Part shown: piece after piece, positions 53,809 through 61,270 of the stretch
Numbering within the stretch: position 1 is the stretch's first letter
Layout of the letters: every line of letters starts with the position of its first letter
Assembly: GCF_003259745.1 (NCBI RefSeq)
Contig: NZ_QLMC01000005.1
Span: 372,001-436,000, forward strand
Length of the DNA: 64,000 nucleotides
Direction of reading: 5' to 3'
DNA from: Larkinella arboricola
GTDB lineage: Bacteria > Bacteroidota > Bacteroidia > Cytophagales > Spirosomataceae
The notes under the pieces: generated by a model
The model's database searches: none
The model's input: the letters and a program-made list of their open reading frames with translations, nothing else
What the model was told of the DNA's origin: nothing
Translations under genes and position numbers: made by a program

Positions 53809-54864
53809 TTAAGGCAATAAATAACTGACCTCAGCACGAAAACGTCGATCAACGGGAGAAAGTTTCTCAAAGGCGCGGGCCGAGATCTTTACAATCACTT
53901 TATCGTTGACGCTGGTGTCGGGCAACCGGCCAATTACTTTCACCCAGATCGACTGCTGGTTCATGTCGTTCCGGACAAGAATCAGCGTCCCGATGGGGGC
54001 AGTACGGTGTAAGGCCAGGTATTTGTTTGAGTTACCGGACTGATCAATGACCTCGGCCAGACCGATCTCCGACATACGACGTGCGTTCCCGCCCGGATTC
54101 GGAAGCGGACCGGAATCGCCGGGACGAATGATGCGCGGTTCCGACGGCTCCGAACTGGTGGGTTCGGCCGGGGTGCGCTCGGCTTCGGTGGGGCGGGGGG
54201 CTTCTTCACGCGGGGCCGACGGCAAGGGGCGCGGAGTAGCCGTCGGGCGTTCGGTCTTGGGAGAGTCGTTGCGCGACGTTCGGGTGGCTTCGGCCACCGG
54301 TTCTGTGCGGTGCGGGGTTGCGGGCTTGGCGAGCGGTTCACGAACGCGCCAGGCTTTTTCGGATACAATCAGGGCCTGACCGCTGACAATATTGTCGGAG
54401 GATAGATTGTTCCATCGGCGTACGTCATCCATCGAAACCCCGTAGCGGGTGGCCAGGCTGTATAGCGTTTGCCCCGGTTCGACCTGATGAATACCGCTGT
54501 TGGCTTCTTTGGCGGTTTCCGTTTTTACCTCATGCTCTTCGCGTTGCTGTTCCTTCTCCTCTTTCTTTATGGCCTTGGCAACGGCTTTTTCCTGCTTCCG
54601 TGACAGATTGCTGGCCGGAACCCGGACTACCTGATCAAAGCGAACGTTGTCCGACATGCCGGGGTTGGCTTCCCGAATCGCGTGGATGGTGGTCTTGTAT
54701 TTCCGAACCAGCGAAAACAGCGTCTGGCCCTGCTCGACCCGGTGCAGGACGTATAATTTCCCCTCTTTCTTCTCCATCCCGAGCGAATCGGGCAGGATGG
54801 CGTGCGCTTGCGTAACAATACTGGTCAGACAGCCAGCTAGGAACAGCGGCATCAGTCGCTTCAT
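53809..54864 (-). CDS. LysM peptidoglycan-binding protein with a DPBB (RlpA-like) C-terminus
   Basis: The 351-residue secreted protein has a signal peptide ending near QAHA. Two LysM domains (about residues 38-85, with HRVEQGQTLFSLVRKY, and about 118-165, HQVEPGQTLYSLATRY) follow, then a Pro/Thr/Glu-rich linker and a C-terminal double-psi beta-barrel domain (about 255-351) like that of RlpA. It should bind peptidoglycan in the periplasm; whether it cleaves denuded glycan is not clear. ATG 54864 overlaps the stop of the DUF4905 gene (ATGA), so the two are coupled. Confidence 0.9.
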   Translation of the reverse strand: MKRLMPLFLAGCLTSIVTQAHAILPDSLGMEKKEGKLYVLHRVEQGQTLFSLVRKYKTTIHAIREANPGMSDNVRFDQVVRVPASNLSRKQEKAVAKAIKKEEKEQQREEHEVKTETAKEANSGIHQVEPGQTLYSLATRYGVSMDDVRRWNNLSSDNIVSGQALIVSEKAWRVREPLAKPATPHRTEPVAEATRTSRNDSPKTERPTATPRPLPSAPREEAPRPTEAERTPAEPTSSEPSEPRIIRPGDSGPLPNPGGNARRMSEIGLAEVIDQSGNSNKYLALHRTAPIGTLILVRNDMNQQSIWVKVIGRLPDTSVNDKVIVKISARAFEKLSPVDRRFRAEVSYLLP

Positions 54865-55724
54865 GGCGTTGGTATCAAAAAATAACTGGTAATGGAATTC
54901 GATGCAGGTTGAACGATAATCTGGTTTTGCCAAACGCAGAAAGAGCCATTCCCGAACCACGGCGAAGCGTTCGATTCGGCGGGTGGCCGGGTGGTGTTGG
55001 GCGCCTGACCGGTGTGCTGGTGTAACCAGATCGTTTGTTGGCGGTCGATAATCAACAGAGATGAACGGAGCTGCTCGTTTGTTTCACGATAATAATACGA
55101 AAAAATCAGTTTGTCGCCAACTTCCAGGTAATCGATTGAGTCGATGGCTTGTTGATGGGCCAATTTTGTGATAAATCGGTCAAGAACCGGCCACCAGGTG
55201 CTGGCCGTCGTGTAGGAAACGGGAAAACGCAACCGCGAATTGTGGGCAAAAGCCGGTTTTTCGGCAGACTCGGCCGGTTCGCCGTCGGTCAGTCGTAAAG
55301 CAATGCCGGGGAGCGAACCCGTATCCGTCAGGGAAGCCCGCCGGGCCCAGACCCATTCCGAACTGGCCCCCATCAGCACATGCTGCGACCATTCCCAACG
55401 CGATTGGCCGGTTTGCAGATCGACATTTCCCAGGGCCGTAGGACCCGGTAAACGGGTGTTGTCGAACCGGTGATAAAGCGCCTGACCGTTCCAGATTCCA
55501 ATCAGCGATGAATGAAAAGGTAGCGCGGGCTGTACGTCCGAACGAATAATACCGTCTGGCAGGCTGGCGGTCACCAGCTTCAGGGTTTGGGTGTCCCGGC
55601 TTCGTAACTCGGCCACCAGAAGGCCCGGCGCTGAATCAATCTGCTCAAAAACCAACCGCCAGATCGGTTCCGGAAACTGTAGCTGGAAGGCAAAAGGCAA
55701 CTGATTGGTGATGAAGTCGGTCAT
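54861..55724 (-). CDS. DUF4905-like protein
   Basis: The 287-residue protein is rich in beta-strands with Trp-containing repeats (PIWRLVF, IWNGQALYHRFDN, QSRWEWSQHVLMG, WLHQHTG) and resembles the DUF4905 family of Bacteroidota. No signal peptide is seen. The function is unknown. Translational coupling to the LysM/DPBB gene suggests a link to the cell wall. It is divergent from kdsB. Confidence 0.7.
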   Translation of the reverse strand: MTDFITNQLPFAFQLQFPEPIWRLVFEQIDSAPGLLVAELRSRDTQTLKLVTASLPDGIIRSDVQPALPFHSSLIGIWNGQALYHRFDNTRLPGPTALGNVDLQTGQSRWEWSQHVLMGASSEWVWARRASLTDTGSLPGIALRLTDGEPAESAEKPAFAHNSRLRFPVSYTTASTWWPVLDRFITKLAHQQAIDSIDYLEVGDKLIFSYYYRETNEQLRSSLLIIDRQQTIWLHQHTGQAPNTTRPPAESNASPWFGNGSFCVWQNQIIVQPASNSITSYFLIPTP

Positions 55725-55819
55725 TGGGTCGGGGCGTTATTGTAACAATCCGAACCCCGATGGGCTGGTGGTAAGCCGAGTTCGGAGTATCTTGCGCCAA
55801 AATTACCGAAAAGCAACGA

Positions 55820-56578
55820 ATGAATATCCTCGGAATTATCCCGGCCCGTTTTGCGTCCAGCCGTTTCCCGGCTAAAGCCCTGGCCGATATTGACGGAAAA
55901 ACCATGATTCAGCGCGTTATGGAGCAGTCGCGGAAGGCCGAATCGCTCAGTCGGGTGGTGGTGGCTACCGATCATGAAGCCATTGCTGATCACGTTCGCT
56001 CGTTTGGCGGAGACGTTATCATGACCTCCGAAAATCACCAGAGCGGTACCGACCGTTGCTTTGAAGCCATGCAGGCGGTTGGGGGAGAGGTTGATTATGT
56101 CATTAATATTCAAGGGGATGAGCCCTTTATCAAACCCGAACAGATTAACCTGCTGGCATCCGTTCTTGACGGAACGACCGAGCTGGCAACCCTGGTCAAA
56201 CGAATCGATGACCAAACGGTTTTATTCAACACAAGCACGCCCAAGGTAGTGCTGAATAGCCGGAGCGAAGCGTTGTACTTCAGTCGGCAGACGCTGCCGT
56301 TTCTGCGCGAACGCAAACCCGAGGAGTGGTTGCAGCACCATGTTTTTTACAAACACATTGGCATTTACGCTTACCGGGCCGACATTCTGGCCCAGATCAC
56401 GCAGTTGCCGCCGTCGCTGCTGGAAAAGGCCGAAGCTCTCGAGCAACTTCGCTGGCTCGAAAACGGATACCGGATTCGGTGCGTCGTTACGGAACTGGAT
56501 AGCTACGGTATTGATACGCCGGAAGATCTGGAGCGGCTGGAGCGTCACTTTTCCAATACCGGACCTGACAAGACCTAA
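55820..56578 (+). CDS. kdsB: 3-deoxy-manno-octulosonate cytidylyltransferase
   Basis: KdsB activates Kdo with CTP to CMP-Kdo for lipopolysaccharide inner-core synthesis. The 252-residue protein begins MNILGIIPARFASSRFPAKAL, carries VINIQGDEPFI with the metal-binding Asp and the C-terminal GYRIRCVVTELDSYGIDTPEDLERL. Length and ends are normal. It is divergent from DUF4905 by 95 bases. Confidence 0.96.
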   Translation: MNILGIIPARFASSRFPAKALADIDGKTMIQRVMEQSRKAESLSRVVVATDHEAIADHVRSFGGDVIMTSENHQSGTDRCFEAMQAVGGEVDYVINIQGDEPFIKPEQINLLASVLDGTTELATLVKRIDDQTVLFNTSTPKVVLNSRSEALYFSRQTLPFLRERKPEEWLQHHVFYKHIGIYAYRADILAQITQLPPSLLEKAEALEQLRWLENGYRIRCVVTELDSYGIDTPEDLERLERHFSNTGPDKT

Positions 56579-56768
56579 TCCATACGATTGATTTTTTGGC
56601 TACGTCTACTCGCTTCTTTAGCTTGCTGTCGTAGAAGCAGGTAGCCGGTTTTGGCCGTACTCTTTCGTCCCGTATGGTTTCTAAGACGGGGCATGACCGA
56701 ATACTTGCTTTTTATGTCTATGGTATGATTCGTGCGTAGGGCTATGCAGTTATAATTGTTGATAATTG

Positions 56769-56806
56769 AATCGCCCTGTTCGCACCTTGTGTCAGGGCGA
56801 TTTTGT
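56769..56806 (+). terminator. Terminator-like hairpin upstream of porX
   Basis: ATCGCCCTG and CAGGGCGAT form a 9-base stem followed by TTTTGTTTT. It lies 190 bases after kdsB, with no obvious gene just before it. Confidence 0.75.
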
Positions 56807-56873
56807 TTTATAGAGTCAGTCATCTGACAAACGCTCCGGGTCGGACGACTCCATTTATTTCGTTATAGGTTTG

Positions 56874-56902
56874 TTAACAACTGTTAAAATTGAACCGGTT
56901 AA
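56874..56902. promoter_or_regulatory. Palindromes upstream of porX
   Basis: TTAACAACTGTTAA (56874-56887) is a perfect 6-2-6 inverted repeat, and TTGAACCGGTTAA (56890-56902) is a near-palindrome 2 bases further. They may be a regulator binding site or extend the transcription control of porX. Confidence 0.35.
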
Positions 56903-56972
56903 ACAGTTTAGGGCGTTACTAAGTTGAACTACCGTAAGTGGATTTAATTAAACCATACAGAATTACCTTATC

Positions 56973-58529
56973 ATGCAGAACTATTCCATCCTCTGGGCCG
57001 ACGACGAAATCGATTTATTGAAACCCCATATTCTCTTTCTGAATAACAAAGGGTACAACATTACGCCCGTGAACAGCGGGGCCGATGCGCTCGAAAAAGT
57101 GGATCAGGAAAACTACGATCTGGTTTTTCTGGATGAAATGATGCCGGGAATGACGGGACTGGAGACATTGCAGCAAATCAAGCAGATACGTCCCAATTTG
57201 CCGGTGGTGATGATCACCAAGAGCGAAGAAGAACACATCATGGAGGGGGCCATCGGGGCTAAGATTGCCGATTACCTGATCAAACCGTTGAACCCCAATC
57301 AGATTTTGCTGTCGGTTAAGAAGATTCTGGATAACAAGCGGTTGGTGACCGAACGAACGAATCAGAGCTACCAGCAGGATTTCCGCAATTTATCCATGCT
57401 CTATAACGACCGGGTCGATTTTGACGATTGGGCCGAGATTTATAGAAAGCTGATTTTCTGGGAGCTGGAGCTGGACGGTACGCAGGACCGGAGCATGGCG
57501 GAGGTGTTCAACATGCAGAAAAGCGAGGCCAATTCGACGTTTTGTAAATTTGTAATGGACAATTACGAAGACTGGCTGAATGAACCCAAAATGGACAAGC
57601 CGATCATGTCGCACCAGTTGATGCGCAAGAAGGTATTCCCGTTACTGGAGCAAAACAACCCGCTTTTCTTTGTCCTGATTGACAACCTGCGGTACGATCA
57701 GTGGAAGGTCATCGAGCCGATCATGTCTGAATATTTCACGGTGGAAGAAGAATCGTCGTATTATTCGATTCTGCCGACAACGACGGCTTTTGCCCGCAAC
57801 GCCATTTTCTCGGGTATGCTACCGAGCGAAATGGAAAAGAAACACCCCGACCTCTGGGTGAACGACGACAACGAAGAAGCCGGTCTGAACAACAACGAAG
57901 ACCAGTTTCTGAAACGGCAGATTGACAGCAGCCGGTTGAATATTAAGTTTTCGTACAACAAAATCCTGAATATCAATCAGGGGAAAACGCTGGTCGATAA
58001 CTTCAACAACCTGATGCAGAACGATCTGAACGTGATCGTTTACAACTTTGTCGATATGCTGTCGCACGCCCGGACGGATATGGCCATGATTAAGGAACTG
58101 GCACCCGACGAAGCGGCTTACCGCTCAATTACCCGTTCCTGGTTCAGCCATTCTCCCTTGCTCGAACTGATTCGCAAGATTTCGGAAAAGGGCGGACGGC
58201 TCATTATCACGACCGACCACGGCATGATTCGGGTGCAGAAACCTGCCAAAATCGTCGGATACCGCGATACCAACACCAACCTGCGCTACAAGCAGGGTAA
58301 GAACCTGGGCTTCGACGACAACCATATTTTTGTGTGCCGCAAACCGGAAAACTTCTTCCTGCCCCGGATTCACGTCTCGACGGCGTACGTCTTTACACTC
58401 GAAGATTATTTCTTCGCGTATCCCAACAATTATAATTACTACGTGAATTATTACCGCGACACATTCCAGCACGGTGGCGTTTCGCTGGAAGAGATGATCA
58501 TTCCGTTTGTCTACTTAAAAGCGAAGTAG
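56973..58529 (+). CDS. porX: PorX-type response regulator with PglZ phosphatase domain
   Basis: PorX is the response regulator of the PorXY system that controls the type IX secretion system in Bacteroidota. The receiver domain (1-120) has Asp10-Asp11, phospho-acceptor Asp54 (FLDEMMPG), Thr82 and Lys104. The C-terminal PglZ/alkaline-phosphatase domain (about 160-515) has FVLIDNLRYDQW near 233-244, the Thr-rich loop PTTTAFARNAI near 268-278 and TTDHGM. The 518-residue length is normal. tsaE, which often follows porX, is elsewhere at 19.8 kb. Confidence 0.94.
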   Translation: MQNYSILWADDEIDLLKPHILFLNNKGYNITPVNSGADALEKVDQENYDLVFLDEMMPGMTGLETLQQIKQIRPNLPVVMITKSEEEHIMEGAIGAKIADYLIKPLNPNQILLSVKKILDNKRLVTERTNQSYQQDFRNLSMLYNDRVDFDDWAEIYRKLIFWELELDGTQDRSMAEVFNMQKSEANSTFCKFVMDNYEDWLNEPKMDKPIMSHQLMRKKVFPLLEQNNPLFFVLIDNLRYDQWKVIEPIMSEYFTVEEESSYYSILPTTTAFARNAIFSGMLPSEMEKKHPDLWVNDDNEEAGLNNNEDQFLKRQIDSSRLNIKFSYNKILNINQGKTLVDNFNNLMQNDLNVIVYNFVDMLSHARTDMAMIKELAPDEAAYRSITRSWFSHSPLLELIRKISEKGGRLIITTDHGMIRVQKPAKIVGYRDTNTNLRYKQGKNLGFDDNHIFVCRKPENFFLPRIHVSTAYVFTLEDYFFAYPNNYNYYVNYYRDTFQHGGVSLEEMIIPFVYLKAK

Positions 58530-58538
58530 CACGAAAAA

Positions 58539-58587
58539 AATGATGAACGATGAATGGGCTGCCAATGAACATTCATCGTTCATTATT
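58539..58587. repeat. Heptad-type inverted repeat (ATGATGA/ACGATGA units) between porX and ftsE
   Basis: AATGATGAACGATGAATG at 58539-58556 pairs with the right arm at 58570-58587 with one mismatch. Units ATGATGA and ACGATGA repeat every 7 bases. It begins 9 bases after the porX stop and ends 6 bases before the ftsE stop. Confidence 0.8.
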
Positions 58588-58592
58588 CCGAA

Positions 58593-59273
58593 CTAAAGTC
58601 CCTGCTCAAGTACTTTTCCGTCTTCAACCCGCAGAATCCGGGCGGGGTATTTGCGGAGAAAATCGTAATTGTGGGTTGCCATCAGAATGGCGGTGCCGGA
58701 ATTGTTGATGGTTTGAAAAACCTGCATAATCTGCTCACTGACAGCCGGGTCCAAGTTTCCGGTCGGTTCGTCGGCAATCAGGATCATCGGCTCATTGAGC
58801 ATGGCCCGGGCCACCACCACGCGTTGTTGCTCACCCCCCGATAGCTGATGCGGCATTTTCTTGTGCAACGTGCCCAGCCCAACCTGCATCAGCACATCCG
58901 AAATCCGGTTTCGCATCTTGGTCTGATCGGTCCAGCCGGTGGCTTTCAGGACAAACCGCAGATTTTCCTCAACATTACGGTCCATGAACAACTGGAAGTC
59001 CTGAAAGACAATACCAATTTTCCGACGCAGGTACGGCACATCTTTGGGTTTCAGTTTTTCCAGCGCAAAACCAGCCACGCGGCCCGTGCCCGCTTGCAGC
59101 CACAGATCGGCATACAGCGTTTTCAGCAGGGAGCTTTTGCCGCTGCCCGTCCGGCCAATCAAAAACACAAAATCACCTTTATTAATCTCAAACGTCACAT
59201 CACCCAGGACAATCCGGCCTCCCTGGTAAATATCAGCCTGATTCAGTGACAGAACGGGTTCGGTAGAAAACAT
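58593..59273 (-). CDS. ftsE: FtsE-like cell-division ABC transporter ATP-binding protein
   Basis: FtsE with FtsX activates peptidoglycan hydrolases at the septum. The 226-residue protein has Walker A GRTGSGKSS, the Q-loop in FQDFQLF, the ABC signature LSGGEQQR and Walker B ILIADEPTGNLD. ATG 59273 opens the ATPase domain; the longer frame to 59324 would be read through the heptad hairpin. The ftsX gene is not adjacent. The upstream hairpin ends 7 bases before the ATG. Confidence 0.9.
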   Translation of the reverse strand: MFSTEPVLSLNQADIYQGGRIVLGDVTFEINKGDFVFLIGRTGSGKSSLLKTLYADLWLQAGTGRVAGFALEKLKPKDVPYLRRKIGIVFQDFQLFMDRNVEENLRFVLKATGWTDQTKMRNRISDVLMQVGLGTLHKKMPHQLSGGEQQRVVVARAMLNEPMILIADEPTGNLDPAVSEQIMQVFQTINNSGTAILMATHNYDFLRKYPARILRVEDGKVLEQGL

Positions 59274-59279
59274 ATTTTT

Positions 59280-59367
59280 GAGTGAAGAGTGATGAGTTAA
59301 GAAGTAAGAGTTGAAAACAGACAACGCGCGTTAGCCAACTCTTCACTCCTAACTCTTAATTCTTAAC
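59280..59367. repeat. Heptad-type inverted repeat (GTKADGA units) between fsa and ftsE
   Basis: Left units GTGAAGA, GTGATGA, GTTAAGA, AGTAAGA lie at 59282-59309. The right arm at 59340-59367 reads GTTAAGA, ATTAAGA, GTTAGGA, GTGAAGA on the minus strand, ending flush with the aldolase stop codon. The centre on the minus strand reads GTTGGCTAACGCGCG, like the 30.2 kb element. Arms pair imperfectly, with 1-3 differences per unit. Confidence 0.85.
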
Positions 59368-60027
59368 TTATTTGGTGCTGACTTTCTGGTGGTCGGCCAG
59401 GAATTTGGCGAGGCCGATGTCGGTGAGCGGGTGATTGAAGAGGGCCGTGATAGCGCTCAGCGGACCGGTCATTACGTCGGCTCCGACTTCGGCGCACTGG
59501 ATGATGTGCATCGGATGGCGAATGGAAGCCGCCAGAATTTCGGTCGGGTAGTTGTAGTTTCGGTAAATCAGCGCAATTTGCTCGATCAGGGCCACACCGT
59601 CCACCGAAATGTCGTCCAGACGACCAATGAAGGGCGAAACGTAGGTGGCTCCGGCTTTGGCCGCCAGCAGCGCCTGACCTGCCGAGAAAACCAGCGTACA
59701 GTTGGTTTTGATGCCTTTTTCGGAAAAGTAATTGATGGCCTTGATGCCTTCCTTAATCATCGGCACCTTCACAACAATCTTATCGTCAATTTCGGCCAGT
59801 TCTTCACCCTCCGCAATAATTTCCCGATAGGTTGTGGCAATCACCTCCGCACTGACATCGCCGTCGACCAGGTCGCAGATGGCTTTGTAGTGTTGCATAA
59901 TCCGCTCCCTGCCGGTAATATTTTCCTTCGCCATCAGCGACGGATTGGTGGTGACACCGTCTAAAATACCCAGGTCCTGAGCTTCACGAATTTCGTTCAG
60001 ATTGGCCGTATCAATAAAAAACTTCAT
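59368..60027 (-). CDS. Transaldolase family protein, fructose-6-phosphate aldolase type
   Basis: The 219-residue enzyme is a short transaldolase of the FSA/TalC type. It begins [13 protein letters not shown], contains [10 protein letters not shown], the Schiff-base Lys in IVVKVPM (Lys87) and the C-terminal [21 protein letters not shown]. It either transfers a dihydroxyacetone unit (transaldolase) or cleaves fructose 6-phosphate; sequence does not settle this. ATG 60027 is standard. It is upstream of ftsE on the same strand, with the heptad hairpin between. Confidence 0.94.
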   Translation of the reverse strand: MKFFIDTANLNEIREAQDLGILDGVTTNPSLMAKENITGRERIMQHYKAICDLVDGDVSAEVIATTYREIIAEGEELAEIDDKIVVKVPMIKEGIKAINYFSEKGIKTNCTLVFSAGQALLAAKAGATYVSPFIGRLDDISVDGVALIEQIALIYRNYNYPTEILAASIRHPMHIIQCAEVGADVMTGPLSAITALFNHPLTDIGLAKFLADHQKVSTK

Positions 60028-60154
60028 GTTGTCGGTATAAAGCAGGATTGGGGTTTTGCTTACGGTATGCGAACACCTTCCCGTTCGGAGAGGAGCCCGT
60101 CGAAATACCGTACTCTGAAAACCGTACCCTGTTACGTGTGTATCAGAATTGCTT

Positions 60155-60162
60155 CAAAAGTA
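60155..60162 (-). promoter_or_regulatory. -7 box of the aldolase gene
   Basis: TACTTTTG on the minus strand matches TAnnTTTG, giving a leader of about 120 bases. Confidence 0.55.
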
Positions 60163-60264
60163 AAGATAATCTTGCATTAAGATACCCTGAACTTTTGTTT
60201 ATCTGAAAATGAAGTAATGAATGCGGGAAGTGGGCGCGAAGGGAGAGGGGGAAAAATAAAAAAA

Positions 60265-60354
60265 GGCAAACCGACATCTCACCGCTACGACCACCTACCC
60301 TTGCTTCCGTCAAGACCTGGGGGATTCAGCAGGAGCTGGTAGTGCCTGTTTGCC
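60265..60354 (-). ncRNA. ffs: Signal recognition particle RNA (small bacterial type)
   Basis: On the minus strand the ends GGCAAAC and GTTTGCC pair to close a roughly 90-base hairpin. The apical part reads AGGTCTTGACGGAAGCA (60318-60302), aligned base for base with the domain IV of E. coli 4.5S RNA (AGGTCCGGAAGGAAGCA), the binding site of Ffh. The tetraloop is UGAC, of the URRC class, in place of GGAA. A T-run follows directly as the terminator, and a -7 box lies at the right distance upstream. Confidence 0.92.
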
Positions 60355-60359
60355 GGGTG

Positions 60360-60367
60360 CAAAATTA
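60360..60367 (-). promoter_or_regulatory. -7 box of the SRP RNA gene
   Basis: TAATTTTG on the minus strand matches TAnnTTTG and places the transcription start on the G at 60354, the first base of the closing helix. Confidence 0.7.
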
Positions 60368-60373
60368 GGAATT

Positions 60374-60407
60374 TTTGTGAGAAAATAAAAGTCCCGGACT
60401 ACTTTTG
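60374..60407 (+). promoter_or_regulatory. Promoter of the TPR lipoprotein gene
   Basis: TTTG at 60374-60377, a 22-base spacer and TACTTTTG at 60400-60407 precede the ATG by 23 bases, divergent from the SRP RNA promoter. Confidence 0.6.
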
Positions 60408-60430
60408 TGTCAATTTAAATTTTTCAATCC

Positions 60431-61192
60431 ATGATAAATACTGTTTTACATACCGTCCGGGCACTTTGCCATCGCCCCAGGACGAAAAAAAATCTCCGTT
60501 TGTACAGTCTGTTGCTTGGTATGGCGTTGCTGCAAGCCTGCACCTCGTCAGAAGAGAAGCTGGCGGAAGGGCGGGCGCTGATGCAGCAGGGCAAATTTCG
60601 GGACGCCATTCAGCCGTTAAACGACGCCATCAATGCCGACGGCGGAAATTTCGAAGCGTTCAACAGCCGGGCTGTGGCCTATTTTGAACTGAAAGACTAC
60701 GAGAACGCTCTGCTCGATTATGAACACGCCATCAAATTGAGCCCGGATTTTTACAAACCGTATTACAACCGGGCCAAGCTCAAAACCGCCCGGGGCGAAA
60801 CCGACGCAGCTTTGAAAGACTTCTCGGAAGCCATCCGCCGGGCACCCGACGTTTCGGATATTTACCTCGACCGCGGCCAGCTGTTTGCCAATACCGGAAA
60901 TCTAAACTCGGCGCTGTCGGATTTTAACCAGGCCATTGAGCGCGATCCGAAAAACTCGCTGGCGTATTTCAACCGGGGGAACATCCGGTTTCAGCAGGAC
61001 GAATTTACCGAAGCACTCGATGATTTTACCAAAACCGTCCAACTGGATGCTAAATTTGGCAAAGCCTTCAACGCTCTGGGTGTCACTCAAATCATGCTGA
61101 ACCAGCGCGAAACCGGTTGCCTGAGCCTGAAACAGGCCAAGCAGCTCGGCTACGCCGAAGCCCAGACTTACATTACGGAATATTGTCAATAA
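60431..61192 (+). CDS. TPR-repeat lipoprotein
   Basis: The 253-residue protein has a signal with lipobox LLQAC near residue 37. It continues with about five tetratricopeptide repeats (consensus Ala-Tyr-Phe and Asn-Arg positions: AFNSRAVAYFELKDYENALLD, PYYNRAKLKTARGETDAALKD, IYLDRGQLFANTGNLNSALSD, AYFNRGNIRFQQDEFTEALDD, each read as separate repeats). It is a protein-interaction scaffold at the periplasmic face of a membrane; partners are unknown. Its start is supported by the promoter 23 bases upstream. A heptad hairpin follows. Confidence 0.88.
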   Translation: MINTVLHTVRALCHRPRTKKNLRLYSLLLGMALLQACTSSEEKLAEGRALMQQGKFRDAIQPLNDAINADGGNFEAFNSRAVAYFELKDYENALLDYEHAIKLSPDFYKPYYNRAKLKTARGETDAALKDFSEAIRRAPDVSDIYLDRGQLFANTGNLNSALSDFNQAIERDPKNSLAYFNRGNIRFQQDEFTEALDDFTKTVQLDAKFGKAFNALGVTQIMLNQRETGCLSLKQAKQLGYAEAQTYITEYCQ

Positions 61193-61197
61193 ACAGC

Positions 61198-61270
61198 GTG
61201 AAGAGTTATGAATTAAGAGCTGGTAACGCTTACTTCACTCCTAACTCTTCACTCCTAACTCTTACTTCTT
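61198..61270. repeat. Heptad-type inverted repeat (GTKADGA units) ending at a start codon
   Basis: Left units GTGAAGA, GTTATGA, ATTAAGA lie at 61198-61218 and a GCTGGTAACGC centre follows. The right side at 61239-61266 reads AGTAAGA, GTTAGGA, GTGAAGA, GTTAGGA on the minus strand. TCTT then leads directly into the ATG at 61271, so the repeat forms the whole initiation region of the next gene. Confidence 0.82.

Larger units (their letters stand above)
56579..56972. other. Gap between kdsB and porX
   Basis: This 394-base gap holds a terminator-like hairpin at 56769-56806 and two palindromes at 56874-56902. An 82-codon minus-strand frame (56575-56823) has a basic C-terminus but no recognisable product. 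No tRNA fold is seen. Confidence 0.6.
60028..60430. other. Gap holding the fsa promoter, the SRP RNA gene and the TPR gene promoter
   Basis: This 403-base gap contains the aldolase -7 box (60155-60162), the SRP RNA gene (60265-60354, minus) and divergent -7 boxes for the RNA (60360-60367) and for the TPR lipoprotein (60400-60407). I see nothing else in 60163-60250. Confidence 0.7.

Noticed and set aside
56575-56823. 82-codon minus-strand frame between kdsB and porX
   Set aside because: No recognisable product, overlaps the kdsB end and a terminator hairpin; composition is like non-coding DNA.
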